Of a stretch of 43,946 nt of DNA, positions 31,960-41,700 are shown piece by piece (positions within the stretch are counted from its first letter, which is position 1; each line of letters starts with the position of its first letter). The position numbers and the translations under genes were made by a program. Where the stretch lies: NCBI GenBank assembly GCA_937981765.1, contig CALJOM010000017.1:1-43946 (forward strand). Reading direction: 5' to 3'. The DNA comes from an uncultured Bacteroidales bacterium. GTDB taxonomy: Bacteria; Bacteroidota; Bacteroidia; Bacteroidales; Salinivirgaceae. The notes below the pieces were generated by a model. The model saw nothing but the letters and a program-made list of their open reading frames with translations, made no database searches and was not told the DNA's origin.

Positions 31960-32385
31960 ATGACTGCAAATTACGGCGAAATACTTAAACAATCTGGTTT
32001 AAAAGTTACTCCCCAGCGAATTGCCGTGATGGATGCCCTTGAGCATATTCCGGGCCATCCCACCGCTGAGGAGATTAGACAATATGTTAACCAAATCCAC
32101 CCATCGATTTCGTTAACGACCATTTATAATACGCTGGAAACTTTTGTAGAGCACGGACTGGTAAAAAAAATGAAAACCGAACAGGACTTTGTTCGCTACG
32201 ATAAAATTGTAGCACCACACCACCATCTGTACTGCAAAACATGCGACTACATGCAAGATTATTTCGATTCGAATCTCGACCAATTGTTGCTCAACTATTT
32301 CAAAGAAAATCCAATCGAGGGTTGGAATATAGAGGAGATAACCGTTCAGATATCTGTAAAACACAAGGATAACCTAGACTATTAA
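31960..32385 (+). CDS. Fur-family transcriptional regulator (PerR-like)
   Basis: A 141-residue cytoplasmic repressor. N-terminal winged helix (GLKVTPQRIAVMDALEHIPGHPTAEEIRQYV, HPSISLTTIYNTLETFVEHGLV) and C-terminal metal-binding half with PHHHLYCKTC. Only one CxxC is present; the second CxxC of structural-zinc Fur proteins is absent, since the protein ends VQISVKHKDNLDY. This shorter form is common in Bacteroidota. The adjoining DPSL gene 18 bases downstream suggests peroxide or iron control. Start at ATG 31960 by comparison with the usual N-terminus; the frame is open to 31894, whose extra residues are unlike Fur. Confidence 0.9.
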   Translation: MTANYGEILKQSGLKVTPQRIAVMDALEHIPGHPTAEEIRQYVNQIHPSISLTTIYNTLETFVEHGLVKKMKTEQDFVRYDKIVAPHHHLYCKTCDYMQDYFDSNLDQLLLNYFKENPIEGWNIEEITVQISVKHKDNLDY

Positions 32386-32403
32386 CTTAAAAATCGTAAA
32401 ATT

Positions 32404-32916
32404 ATGGGAAAAGAAGCAAAAAACATTTCAGCCATCGACGTTGAAAAACTATTGGAGATGCTAAATGCAGCGTTAGCCGAGGAATGGCTTGCCTTTTACC
32501 AATATTGGGTTGGAGCAAAGGTGATGGAAGGGCCCATGCGAAGTGAGGTAGAACCAGAACTCGAACTGCATGCTACTCAGGAACTAAACCATGCCGTAAT
32601 GGTAGCAAACCGTATAATTCAGTTAGGAGGAACCCCGATTCTTCATCCGCAAGACTGGTTTAAACATGCCGGTTGCAGCTACGATGCCCCAACCGATCCC
32701 TACATTGAAAAAATCTTAAAACAGAACCTCAATGGTGAACGTTGTGCCATTAAACGCTATAATGAAATTGCCTCGTTTACCGCTGGGAAAGATCACGCAA
32801 CCCACCAAATGGCAACACAAATTCTTCAGGAAGAACTTGAACATGAGCAAGATATAGAAGATTGGATTACCGATATTGAGCGCATGAAAGAGGATTTGAA
32901 AAAACTACGCCTGTAA
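32404..32916 (+). CDS. Dps-like thioferritin (DPSL)
   Basis: A 170-residue four-helix protein that stores iron and consumes peroxide as a dodecameric cage. Iron ligands match ferritin-like proteins: the region around Glu27, Glu60-x2-His63, Glu112 and Glu144-x2-His147 (EELEHE). Two Cys next to the site, Cys91 (HAGCSYDAP) and Cys114 (GERCAIKRYNE), are the pair that defines DPSL thioferritins known from Bacteroides fragilis and archaea. It follows a Fur-family regulator by 18 bases, and a strong terminator follows, so they are a two-gene oxidative-stress operon. Confidence 0.93.
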   Translation: MGKEAKNISAIDVEKLLEMLNAALAEEWLAFYQYWVGAKVMEGPMRSEVEPELELHATQELNHAVMVANRIIQLGGTPILHPQDWFKHAGCSYDAPTDPYIEKILKQNLNGERCAIKRYNEIASFTAGKDHATHQMATQILQEELEHEQDIEDWITDIERMKEDLKKLRL

Positions 32917-32941
32917 TAAAAACGATTCTCGTAAGAATAGG

Positions 32942-32975
32942 AAAGCAGGAGTACATCCACCTCCTGCTTTTTTAT
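32942..32975 (+). terminator. Intrinsic terminator after the DPSL gene
   Basis: The stem AAGCAGGAG / CTCCTGCTT with a 9-base loop is followed by TTTTTTA. It begins 26 bases after the stop codon. Confidence 0.88.
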
Positions 32976-33011
32976 TTAGGTAAGATGACAAGCAAAACCA
33001 TGTAAAAATTA

Positions 33012-33019
33012 TATTTTTG
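33012..33019 (+). promoter_or_regulatory. -7 box (TATTTTTG) of the PiT-family transporter
   Basis: A perfect -7 match; transcription would begin near 33024, about 16 bases before the ATG at 33040. No clear -33 element. Confidence 0.55.
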
Positions 33020-33039
33020 CAGTCCAATATAACAAAACT

Positions 33040-34083
33040 ATGTTTTCGCCTCTTTTTAATACACTTTTAATCCCCTTCCTGGTGGCCATGTTTCTGGCGC
33101 TAACCATGGGAGGAAGCGGAATAGGCCCATCGTTTTCTGCGGCCTACGGGGCAAACATGATTCGACGCACCGCTATTCCAGGAATTTTTGGACTAATGGT
33201 TTTTGCCGGAGCAATCATAGCAGGTAAAAACACTAGCTACACCCTTGGTAAAGGTATTTTAGACCCTACCTATCTCGATTTTGTTACCGTAACTATTATC
33301 CTTTTTTCGATATCCATAGCACTATTAATCAGCAATATAGCAGGCATTCCCCAAAGTACGAGTCAAGCTACTGTATTGGCCGTTGTAGCTGCCTCTATAT
33401 ATTTTCATCAACCCAGCACGAGATTTTTACTTACCAAAGCCATTCCAACTTGGTTCATTCTACCAATTATAGCCTTTGTATTAAGCTATTTGAGTGCAAA
33501 ATTTTTATACAGGCCTTTGCGTCGGAGGGCTTATTTTCTGAATCTTAGCCCCCCGACAGAAAAAGTTCTTCGTCTGGCCGTAATTTTTTCATCCATGTAT
33601 GTTGCTTTCAGTATTGGTTCAAACAACGTTGCCAATGCTGCCGGGCCAATTGCCAGCATGGTGATTAACGAATTGAAATTAGCTCCTACCGGACAAAACT
33701 TTTTGCTTATTATGATTATTGCCACCCTTATGACAGCGCCTGTGTTTGGGATTGGCGCCTCGTTGCTAGGAAATAAAGTTATTGAAAACACCGGTAAAGA
33801 AATTGTTCTTTTTGGACAGATTGAGGCGATAATAATTGCTTTCATCACAGCCTCGTTGCTTCTGTTTGCTTCGGTTGTGAAAGGATTACCCACTAGTTTG
33901 GTACAACTCAATGTAGCAGCGATACTTGGGGTTGGAGTGGCCAAACTTGGACCTAAAAATATTTTTAGGAGAACACAAGTCAACCGATTTTTCTACATGT
34001 GGATTATTGCTCCAGCAATTTCCTTTGGATTAACTCTACTCCTATTGTGGTTTGCTGATATAGCTCATCTATTGCAATTTTAG
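33040..34083 (+). CDS. PiT-family anion transporter (phosphate or sulfate)
   Basis: A 347-residue inner-membrane permease with about ten helices in two inverted halves, each with the PiT signature region: TMGGSGIGPSFSAAYGANM (residues 22-40) and FSIGSNNVANAAGPIAS (about 190-205, the GxNDxANA motif as SNNVANA). The first motif lacks the Asn-Asp of classical phosphate carriers. The PiT family includes both phosphate symporters and the sulfate permease CysP. Given cysDN-cysH 5 kb away, sulfate is possible, but not shown by adjacency. Monogenic with its own promoter. Confidence 0.85.
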   Translation: MFSPLFNTLLIPFLVAMFLALTMGGSGIGPSFSAAYGANMIRRTAIPGIFGLMVFAGAIIAGKNTSYTLGKGILDPTYLDFVTVTIILFSISIALLISNIAGIPQSTSQATVLAVVAASIYFHQPSTRFLLTKAIPTWFILPIIAFVLSYLSAKFLYRPLRRRAYFLNLSPPTEKVLRLAVIFSSMYVAFSIGSNNVANAAGPIASMVINELKLAPTGQNFLLIMIIATLMTAPVFGIGASLLGNKVIENTGKEIVLFGQIEAIIIAFITASLLLFASVVKGLPTSLVQLNVAAILGVGVAKLGPKNIFRRTQVNRFFYMWIIAPAISFGLTLLLLWFADIAHLLQF

Positions 34084-34215
34084 TATCTCCCAATATTTGC
34101 GCTATTCCTGCTAGCTTCGAAAGCCTAAAATACTTTTCCAACAGAAATTTTATTTGTAGATTCGCTACATAATTGTTGCATAAGAATTTTGATATTACCA
34201 TAAACAGCTTCAATT

Positions 34216-35937
34216 ATGAAAACAATAGTTTTGCTACTTTCCGGACTATTGGGCTCTCTGAGCCTGCTTGCCCAATATACCACACCAGGTAATGGAAACA
34301 GTTATACACTGAACGGTTTAGTAACCCTTGCTCCACAAACTATTACCCAAAGCGACGGGAAGTTTTATCTACTAAATAATCTTACCATCTCTGCTAACGA
34401 CACCTTGAAAATTGTTGATAATGATACAATTCTGGTTTCGCCCAATGTATTGATAACCGTACAAGGGGTTATGTTATGTACACCGCCAATCGGTGCATGT
34501 TTCCGGGCTGCCAACACCTCTCTGTATTTTACAGGATTTCGATTCGAAAACTCCAATGGAAGTAAAATCAATAGGCTATCAATTGAACATGCCGGCGGGA
34601 ACAAGGTTATAAGCTCCGATATAGAATTCAGGCAATGTACGTTTTATAAAAACAGTTTTACCCAGGCCTCGGGAGCACTCGACATTTTTGGGTGTAATCC
34701 TCTGATTTATGAGTGCACTTTTATCGAAAACCAACGTTCTGCTATTCTTACGGCAGTTAATGCCAATGCATCGCCAAGAATACTCAATTCCACCTTTATA
34801 CGAAACAGTACGTTAAACACAAACCGTCCACAAATTAACCTCGGAGCCGGCGACCCGAATATGCCGCTTATTGTCCGAGGCAACCATATCGAAGGTGGCT
34901 TTTCTGCCGTCGGAGGAATTTCAGTGTTTATGCTTGCCGGAACTATGAGTGTTTTAATTGATTCCAACACTGTGATTAACAATCGTTACGGAATCAACAT
35001 TCAGGGAAATGGAATAACCTACGCCATCACCAACAATCAGATTTTGAACAACAATCTGGAAGTAAATCCCATGAACGGAGGAAGTGGAATTAGCCTCAAC
35101 GGGCTGAATTTGGGATTTATCACCAACAACGTTATAACCGGGAATTTATGGGGAGTTACCATTCTTAACGGGGCCTCACCAAATCTCGGAAAGATAGAAC
35201 CCTCTGTGCAAAACCCGGGACTAAACCGCATTTTTAACAACGGGAATAATAATCTCACCTACAACCTTTACAACAATACTGCCAACGAAATTTTTGCCCA
35301 AAACAACTACTGGGGCACTAACGACCCAGATTCTGTTGAATTAGGCATTTGGCACAACCCCGATAATTCCAGTCTGGGAATAGTTCACTATCTTCCTATC
35401 TATCAGATTAGCAGTCATAAAGAAATTCTTTCTTACGCTTTAACCAACGGAAATGAACAATTTGAAGGCATTATAGAAGGATATCGAATCGACGTAACAG
35501 TTCCGGAAGGAACCGATGTTTCCAACCTGCGAGCATTGTTTACACTTTCCTCACGGGCGCTGGCTTACGTCAATGGGGTTTTGCAGATACCCGGAATAAC
35601 GGAAAACAATTTTACTGAACCGGTGGTTTACACTGTGGTTGCTGAAGACGGGAGCAGTGCCGATTACACTGTATATGTGTCGTTTGCTACTCAGGTTAAT
35701 ACTCACTCTCCATCGACCCTAATTTATCCTAACCCCATCAGAAACACTCTAGCCATAATAAGTTCCGAAAACATCGAAGAGATACTGATACATACCATTA
35801 ACGGAATTACTGTTGAACAAAAAAGCTGCGCCAGCAATTGTATCTTGTTCGACACAAGCCACCTTACACCGGGGATTTACATTCTTGAGTTACGAAACAT
35901 GAATAGCATTGAACGTAAAGTTGTGATAAAAAATTAG
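34216..35937 (+). CDS. Secreted right-handed beta-helix protein with T9SS sorting domain
   Basis: A 573-residue secreted or surface protein: signal peptide MKTIVLLLSGLLGSLSLLAQ, a right-handed parallel beta-helix (about 60-390, with repeated NN and N-I-x-G-N ladders such as ISLNGLNLGFITNNVITGN), a beta-sandwich of the DUF5018 type (about 405-490, with IPGITENNFTEPVVYTVVAEDGSSADYTV), and a C-terminal type IX secretion signal (about 500-573: YPNPIRNTL...LTPGIYILEL...KVVIKN). Beta-helix proteins often bind or cut polysaccharides, but no catalytic site is clear. First gene of the cluster to 38.7 kb; 4 bases separate it from the transglutaminase gene. Confidence 0.9.
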   Translation: MKTIVLLLSGLLGSLSLLAQYTTPGNGNSYTLNGLVTLAPQTITQSDGKFYLLNNLTISANDTLKIVDNDTILVSPNVLITVQGVMLCTPPIGACFRAANTSLYFTGFRFENSNGSKINRLSIEHAGGNKVISSDIEFRQCTFYKNSFTQASGALDIFGCNPLIYECTFIENQRSAILTAVNANASPRILNSTFIRNSTLNTNRPQINLGAGDPNMPLIVRGNHIEGGFSAVGGISVFMLAGTMSVLIDSNTVINNRYGINIQGNGITYAITNNQILNNNLEVNPMNGGSGISLNGLNLGFITNNVITGNLWGVTILNGASPNLGKIEPSVQNPGLNRIFNNGNNNLTYNLYNNTANEIFAQNNYWGTNDPDSVELGIWHNPDNSSLGIVHYLPIYQISSHKEILSYALTNGNEQFEGIIEGYRIDVTVPEGTDVSNLRALFTLSSRALAYVNGVLQIPGITENNFTEPVVYTVVAEDGSSADYTVYVSFATQVNTHSPSTLIYPNPIRNTLAIISSENIEEILIHTINGITVEQKSCASNCILFDTSHLTPGIYILELRNMNSIERKVVIKN

Positions 35938-35941
35938 CTAC

Positions 35942-36994
35942 ATGCATACCCCATCACAAAGCAATATTCATGCGGTAGCCCTACGGTCAATTCTGATGGT
36001 CGTGGGAATATTTTTCTCTATTTCGGTTTTTGGCCAGTTTGAGGAGATTGATAAGGAAGCACGCGAAATCCCAATTCGTGGATTGACCGTTGATAACCTG
36101 GCAAGAACCATCGAAAGCAAGGCTAAAACCGATCTGGAAAAGGCACGCATGCTTTTCACATTTATTGCCCACAACATTGAATACGACCTCTCGGCTTTTA
36201 AAAAAGGCAATTATTCCTACACCGATCCAAACGATGTGTTAAAATACCGTAAGGCTGTATGTCAGGGATATAGCAATCTGTTTCAGGAAGTTTGCCGGCA
36301 GTTAAACATCCGTTCCGAAGTCATAGAGGGCTTATCCAAAGGATACGGATTTACAGGCAAACTACAATCAAGAGCCGATCACACATGGAATACAGCCTTC
36401 ATTGGCGGGGAATGGATTCTTTTCGACCCAACCTGGGGGGCGGGATACATTCGAAACGAAAAATTTGTAAAGTGGTTTGAGCCAAAATATTTCCGAACAC
36501 CACCTCACGAATTCGTAACCAACCATCTCCCATCCGACCCGGCATTTCAACTGCTGCCGTGTCCAATCAAACCCATTGATTTTTTAAAAGACAGTATATC
36601 AATACGTTCAATAGCCTTAACCTGCCCAACACCTAATTACGCATTCCATGACACCTTAACCACCGATTACGAAGTTTCGGATTCGCTGAGAATTTTGAGA
36701 AAAGCTCGTAGAAAGGCTCAATACGCAGAATTTGGCCTGCCAAACGCTGCAGTCGAAATCAATACCCTGGCATCGAGCCTAATGTCGAAATTCAATACCC
36801 CCGCACCTCCCTCCCAAGAGCGACTCGATGAAGCACGAAATATTCTCTACCTGCTTAACGAAGCGCAACGTTACGCCAAAAGGTCGAAAAGTCCAGATGC
36901 ACAAAACATAAATCAGGTTATTGAGTTCAACATAAAAAACCTCAAGGAATTTATAGAAGCAACCCAGAAAATGCTTAAAGCCCCCCCTCGATGA
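35942..36994 (+). CDS. Exported transglutaminase-domain protein
   Basis: A 350-residue exported protein with a transglutaminase-like/cysteine-protease fold. The triad is complete: Cys107 (KAVCQGYSNLF), His147 (ADHTWN) and Asp162 (LFDPTWGAG). N-terminal signal sequence (AVALRSILMVVGIFFSISVFGQ). The C-terminal 180 residues are helical (Arg/Lys-rich repeats LRILRKARRKAQYAEF, a predicted coiled coil). Such proteins cut or crosslink peptide bonds in the envelope or act on secreted partners. It follows the beta-helix gene by 4 bases and overlaps the next by 4 (ATGA); no independent promoter is seen. Confidence 0.87.
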   Translation: MHTPSQSNIHAVALRSILMVVGIFFSISVFGQFEEIDKEAREIPIRGLTVDNLARTIESKAKTDLEKARMLFTFIAHNIEYDLSAFKKGNYSYTDPNDVLKYRKAVCQGYSNLFQEVCRQLNIRSEVIEGLSKGYGFTGKLQSRADHTWNTAFIGGEWILFDPTWGAGYIRNEKFVKWFEPKYFRTPPHEFVTNHLPSDPAFQLLPCPIKPIDFLKDSISIRSIALTCPTPNYAFHDTLTTDYEVSDSLRILRKARRKAQYAEFGLPNAAVEINTLASSLMSKFNTPAPPSQERLDEARNILYLLNEAQRYAKRSKSPDAQNINQVIEFNIKNLKEFIEATQKMLKAPPR

Positions 36995-38097
36995 AAGCGA
37001 CAATAACAATACTTTTTATTTTTATATTCACGTTGTTAAATGTAAAACTACGCCTAAACAGTGAAGGACTGGCCTGTTTAAACACATGGAACAAACGATT
37101 TGTGATTTTCGACAACGGGAAAGTCATCCAACAAGATTATAATCCTGCACAACAATACTGGGTAGGACACAATTACCTTGCCTTTATCGATTATATGCGT
37201 TCGTTGAGAGTGTGGTCCAACGGCCATGCCCGCGAAGTTTGGAGAGGAGCGTGCGATGTTGTTTCAGACGACTCTATGCTCGTGTGGCACATTGCAGGAG
37301 CACTTCGATGCTGGAAAAACGATTTAATCTATAAAGTTGCCGACAATGCTACCTTTTACCGTATCAACGAAGGAACTATCGTTTATTTCGATCAAACCCT
37401 GAGGCAACTCATGTTGTGGTACAACGGACAAACCACACTTTTAGACCAAAACCCTGTTGAAATGCCCTTTATTTCACTAAGCCTTAGCCACAACACCGTA
37501 GCATGGCTAACCCCGCAATATCAGCTTAACCTATACCTTAACGGCCAGTTTCAATCATTCTCATTTTTCGACCCCAATCTTCAATTTCAAACAGCCTCAG
37601 GAATGTGCCTGATCAACAATCCCAATTCTAATACCCTAGAGCTTATCACGACTGAAAATATTGCTACACTCGATCCGCAACCCGCAAAATGGTGGAAAAC
37701 TTCATACCAACAAATAGTGTATCTTAACCACCAGAACGACCTAATTTCCTTTGATGTAGGCAATAACACCTTGCTTCGCGTTGGAACCCAACAACCCCAG
37801 ATTCTTCGATTTGGAAATATCGGCTTTTTCTTCGAAAAAAATCAACAAATATTTTACTTCAGTGGTCAAAACGAATCCCTGGTTATCGATTACATTCCAA
37901 CAGCCTTTTATCACTTCAACAACACCTTTATTTATAGAAACAATGCAAACCAGTTGGAAGTGTGGCAAAACTACCAAAACTACAAAACCAACATACACCC
38001 CTCAGCTAAGGTCGACTTTCAAACCAATGTAATTATTGTTACAGAAGGAAACCACCATAATTTCTGGTACAAAAACATTAGTTACGAAATAGAATAA
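36991..38097 (+). CDS. Exported propeller-like repeat protein, unknown function
   Basis: A 368-residue protein with one N-terminal hydrophobic segment (ITILFIFIFTLL), then a periodic motif of the form [hydrophobic]-x-[Val/Leu/Cys]-[Trp/Phe/Tyr]-x-Asn-[Gly/Asp], at residues 37-45 (FVIFDNGKV), 72-80 (LRVWSNGHA), 105-113 (LRCWKNDLI), 140-148 (LMLWYNGQT) and 179-187 (LNLYLNGQF), with later degenerate copies (LEVWQNYQNYK). The 33-39-residue spacing suggests a beta-propeller. No recognised family. Its ATG overlaps the transglutaminase stop (ATGA), so the two are translationally coupled and probably work together in the envelope. Confidence 0.72.
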   Translation: MKATITILFIFIFTLLNVKLRLNSEGLACLNTWNKRFVIFDNGKVIQQDYNPAQQYWVGHNYLAFIDYMRSLRVWSNGHAREVWRGACDVVSDDSMLVWHIAGALRCWKNDLIYKVADNATFYRINEGTIVYFDQTLRQLMLWYNGQTTLLDQNPVEMPFISLSLSHNTVAWLTPQYQLNLYLNGQFQSFSFFDPNLQFQTASGMCLINNPNSNTLELITTENIATLDPQPAKWWKTSYQQIVYLNHQNDLISFDVGNNTLLRVGTQQPQILRFGNIGFFFEKNQQIFYFSGQNESLVIDYIPTAFYHFNNTFIYRNNANQLEVWQNYQNYKTNIHPSAKVDFQTNVIIVTEGNHHNFWYKNISYEIE

Positions 38098-38106
38098 ATC
38101 GTCGCT

Positions 38107-38736
38107 ATGCTCTACTTGTCAATTAGCTACTTACCAAATATTCAATACTTTACAAAAACCATAGCCGCCGGCGAAATTGTCTTAGAAGCCCAGGAAAATT
38201 ACCAACGCCAAAGTTACAGAAACCGTTGCCATATTTACGGAGCCAACGGAATACAGGTACTAACCATACCGGTTGAAAAAATGCTAGAAAACAAACTCAT
38301 ACGTGATATTACCATCGCCTATCATACTCCGTGGCAGGCTAACCACTGGAAGAGCATTGTGTCGGCATACAAAAACTCACCCTACTTTGAACATTACGAA
38401 AGCGAACTTATTTCATTCTACCAACGTCGAGAAAAGTTTTTGTGGGACTTTAACCTGAAACTTTTTATGCGGCTTCTGGAACTGCTCAATATTAAACTAA
38501 CCATTAATAAAACAACCAGTTACACACCAATAGTATCAAACGACTGGAGAAATGCCATTCATCCCAAGGCCAAATATTCCCGTGCAGATCACGATTTTAA
38601 TCCAACTCCTTACTACCAGGTTTTTGCAGAAAAACACGGTTTTATCCCCAATTTATCCATTATCGACCTCCTTTTTAACGAAGGCCCTGGAGCCATTCAG
38701 GTGCTAAAAAAATCGACCAATCAATGGCTAAAATAA
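38107..38736 (+). CDS. WbqC-like protein
   Basis: A 209-residue cytoplasmic protein of the WbqC family, known from polysaccharide gene clusters, possibly an amidotransferase or aminoacyl transferase. The features I recognise are the N-terminal SYLPNIQYFTKTI, NYQRQSYRNRCHIYGANG, TPWQANHWKSIVSAY and YYQVFAEKHGFIPNLSIIDLLFNEGPGA. Length is normal (about 210). It lies 9 bases after the propeller-like protein gene and ends the cluster that begins at 34216; nothing else here is linked to polysaccharide synthesis. Confidence 0.88.
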   Translation: MLYLSISYLPNIQYFTKTIAAGEIVLEAQENYQRQSYRNRCHIYGANGIQVLTIPVEKMLENKLIRDITIAYHTPWQANHWKSIVSAYKNSPYFEHYESELISFYQRREKFLWDFNLKLFMRLLELLNIKLTINKTTSYTPIVSNDWRNAIHPKAKYSRADHDFNPTPYYQVFAEKHGFIPNLSIIDLLFNEGPGAIQVLKKSTNQWLK

Positions 38737-38775
38737 AACAATTTTGTATCTTACACCCTCAAAAACGAAACCTTA

Positions 38776-41700
38776 ATGAAGCCCCGTTTATTTCTAAGCG
38801 TCGTTTTTTATCTAATCTTTAGTTTTGCAGCAGGTGGGAAATACGATCAGCTGCAATTCCGGCGCTACACCATTGAAAATGGGCTGCCGGTTGGAACAGT
38901 TTGGACTGTATATCAAGACTCCTGCGGATTTATATGGTTTGGCACAGATAATGGGCTCTCCCGATTCGATGGATTTCAATTTATTACCATAACCACCCAC
39001 GGCGAAGAAGGAAAAAAAATTGTCAGCGATAAGGTTTACGATATTATTCAGGGACACAATCACAAAATTTATTTTGCTACCGCCGAAGGAATATCATTAT
39101 ACAACAAAGTTTCAGGGAGATATAGCGAACTGCAAATCAATGACAGTTTGCTCAGAAAACAACCCGTAAGGTCGATACACATAGAAAGCGACACAACTAT
39201 ACTCATAGCAACTCAAAGTGCCGGGTTGCAAAGAATTTACCTAGGCTCAAGGAAAGCAGAAGCAATAATCCCACAGAACTTTTTTGCCCGAAATGTTTTT
39301 GCCGATAACAAAAAAAATCTTTGGATAGCAACCTACGGTAAAGGAATTTACCTCAAAACATCCGATGGGAAACTGAATCATTTTTTGATATCCAACGACA
39401 AAACCGATCCTAACGATTTCGAGGCCAAAAACCGTGTGAACCAAATTTTTGAATACGATAAAAATACCCTATGGATTTTAACTGAACGAGGAATCTACCA
39501 GCTGGATATAGCCTCCAAAAACATACAACCGGTGCCCATTGCAAGATATTTTGGGAACCCACAAACCCCTACACGATTTAGAAAAATAATTCGCGACCGC
39601 AACCAGAACCTCTGGATTTGCAGCTATAACGGACTTCTACTCTTAGAAAAGGGAGACCCAAACGCAGGATACCTTTTCACCTCCGACGAAAACAACCCAT
39701 TCAGCCTCAGCAGTAATCGACTTTTAAGCGTAATGGAAGATCAATCGGGATCTATCTGGATCAGCAACTACGATGCTGGAGTAAATGTACTACATAGCCT
39801 GGAGGTAAAATTTCTCTATTTTCAAAAAACACAAAACCCCAATAGCTTACCCGCAAACATTGTAACAGCCTTCGAAAAACACAACGAAAATATTTTGATA
39901 GGAACCATTGGCGGAGGACTTACTGAATTCAATCCCCAAAACCAGACTTTTCGCCGCTTTACCAATCCAGACCTAAACGACAGAATTATTTCTATCTACA
40001 AGGAAAACAATCGTTCCATCTGGCTCGGGACCTGGGGCACAGGACTTCAAAACTTCGATCCTGTTAGAAACAAAGTTGTAACCTATCAACGTGACAATAA
40101 TCTTACCAACTCGCTTAGCAACAACACGGTGATTTGTTTTCTACCCGATACCGATAACACCTGGCTTTGGATAGGGACATTCAGCGGACTGAACCGAATT
40201 AATCTAAAAACCAAAGTTGTTGAACGGTTTGAACACGATCCCATTCTTGGTAAAACAATTATCTACTCTCTTCGCTTCCACAAAAACAAAATTTTTATCG
40301 GCACGGGCGGACAAGGGCTTATTATCCTAAATCCGGAAACCCTGGAAATAGAAAATATTTTTAAAGAGAGTCCCGAGGGAACCAAATTAGCCAGCAACAC
40401 AATTCACTACATTGCCAAGGACGCTATCGATGAAATATTTTACCTAGGAACCGATAAAGGCATCTCTATTTTCGATTACAAAAAGGAACAGTTTTTCAAT
40501 ATCGACGAAACAGGAGGACTCAGTAACAATAAAGTCTGGAGCGTAATTCAAGACCGAAATCACGATCTGTGGTTAAGTACCAACCGAGGAATAACCCGAA
40601 TAAAACCATCCTTAGGATTTTCCAACCCGGAAGCCTTTAAAATCTATGGGCAAAAAGACGGCTTGAGAACCTTAGAATTCAGCCAGGGAAGTTGCCTTTA
40701 CGATACCGTTAACAATCAAATATTTTACGGCGGAACCCAAGGTTTTTATTACTTCAATCCTGATAACATTAAACCGCGATTGTTTAACCCACAGATACAC
40801 ATAACATCGATTAAGGTAATGGACAATGAATTAGTGTCCGACACCTCAGTGGCCTATCTGCAACACTTAATTTTGCCCTACAACAAAAATTTCCTGTCGT
40901 TTGAATTTGTAAGCCTCGATTATTTTGATCCAAGCAACAACCTCTACCAGTTTAAAGTTGTTGGACAAAGTAACATATGGACAACCCCCAGCTTCCGGAA
41001 TTATGTTTCCTTCCCCGACCTAAAAGAGGGTAAATACAAACTCATTATTCGCGGGACCAACAGTGAAGGTTACTGGAGCGAATACGAACGGGAAATTTTT
41101 ATCACCATAAATCCCCCTTGGTATCGTACAAATATAGCCTACGCTTCATACATCCTGGCTATAATATTGGGAATCATAGGCTTTGTACAATGGAGAACCT
41201 ATAAACTAGAGCACGAAAAACGAATACTGGAAGCCATAGTTCAAGAACGGACCAAAGAGTTGCGACAAAAAAACGCCGATATAACGGCCAGTATCCAATA
41301 CGCCCAGCGCATACAGCAAGCTATTATTAATCCCAAGATTACCGAATTTTTGAAGCATTTTCCCGATGCTTTTGTATTTTTCCGCCCCAAGGATATTGTT
41401 AGCGGAGACTTTTTCTGGTTTGGGAAAAAAGGTAACCGTCGATTTTTTGCTGCGGCTGACTGCACGGGGCATGGAGTCCCAGGGGCCTTTATGAGTATAA
41501 TCGGTACAAATCTATTGGAAAAAGCAATTATCGAGCACAACATAACCGAACCTCATGAAATCCTAGCCCAAATAGATGCCGATATAAAAATCAGTTTAAA
41601 TCAATTCGGCCGAAAAAACGATACGTTCGACGGAATGGATATTGCCCTCTGTGCTTATGATATGGGAATGAATAAACTTTTATATGCCGGAGCCTACCGC

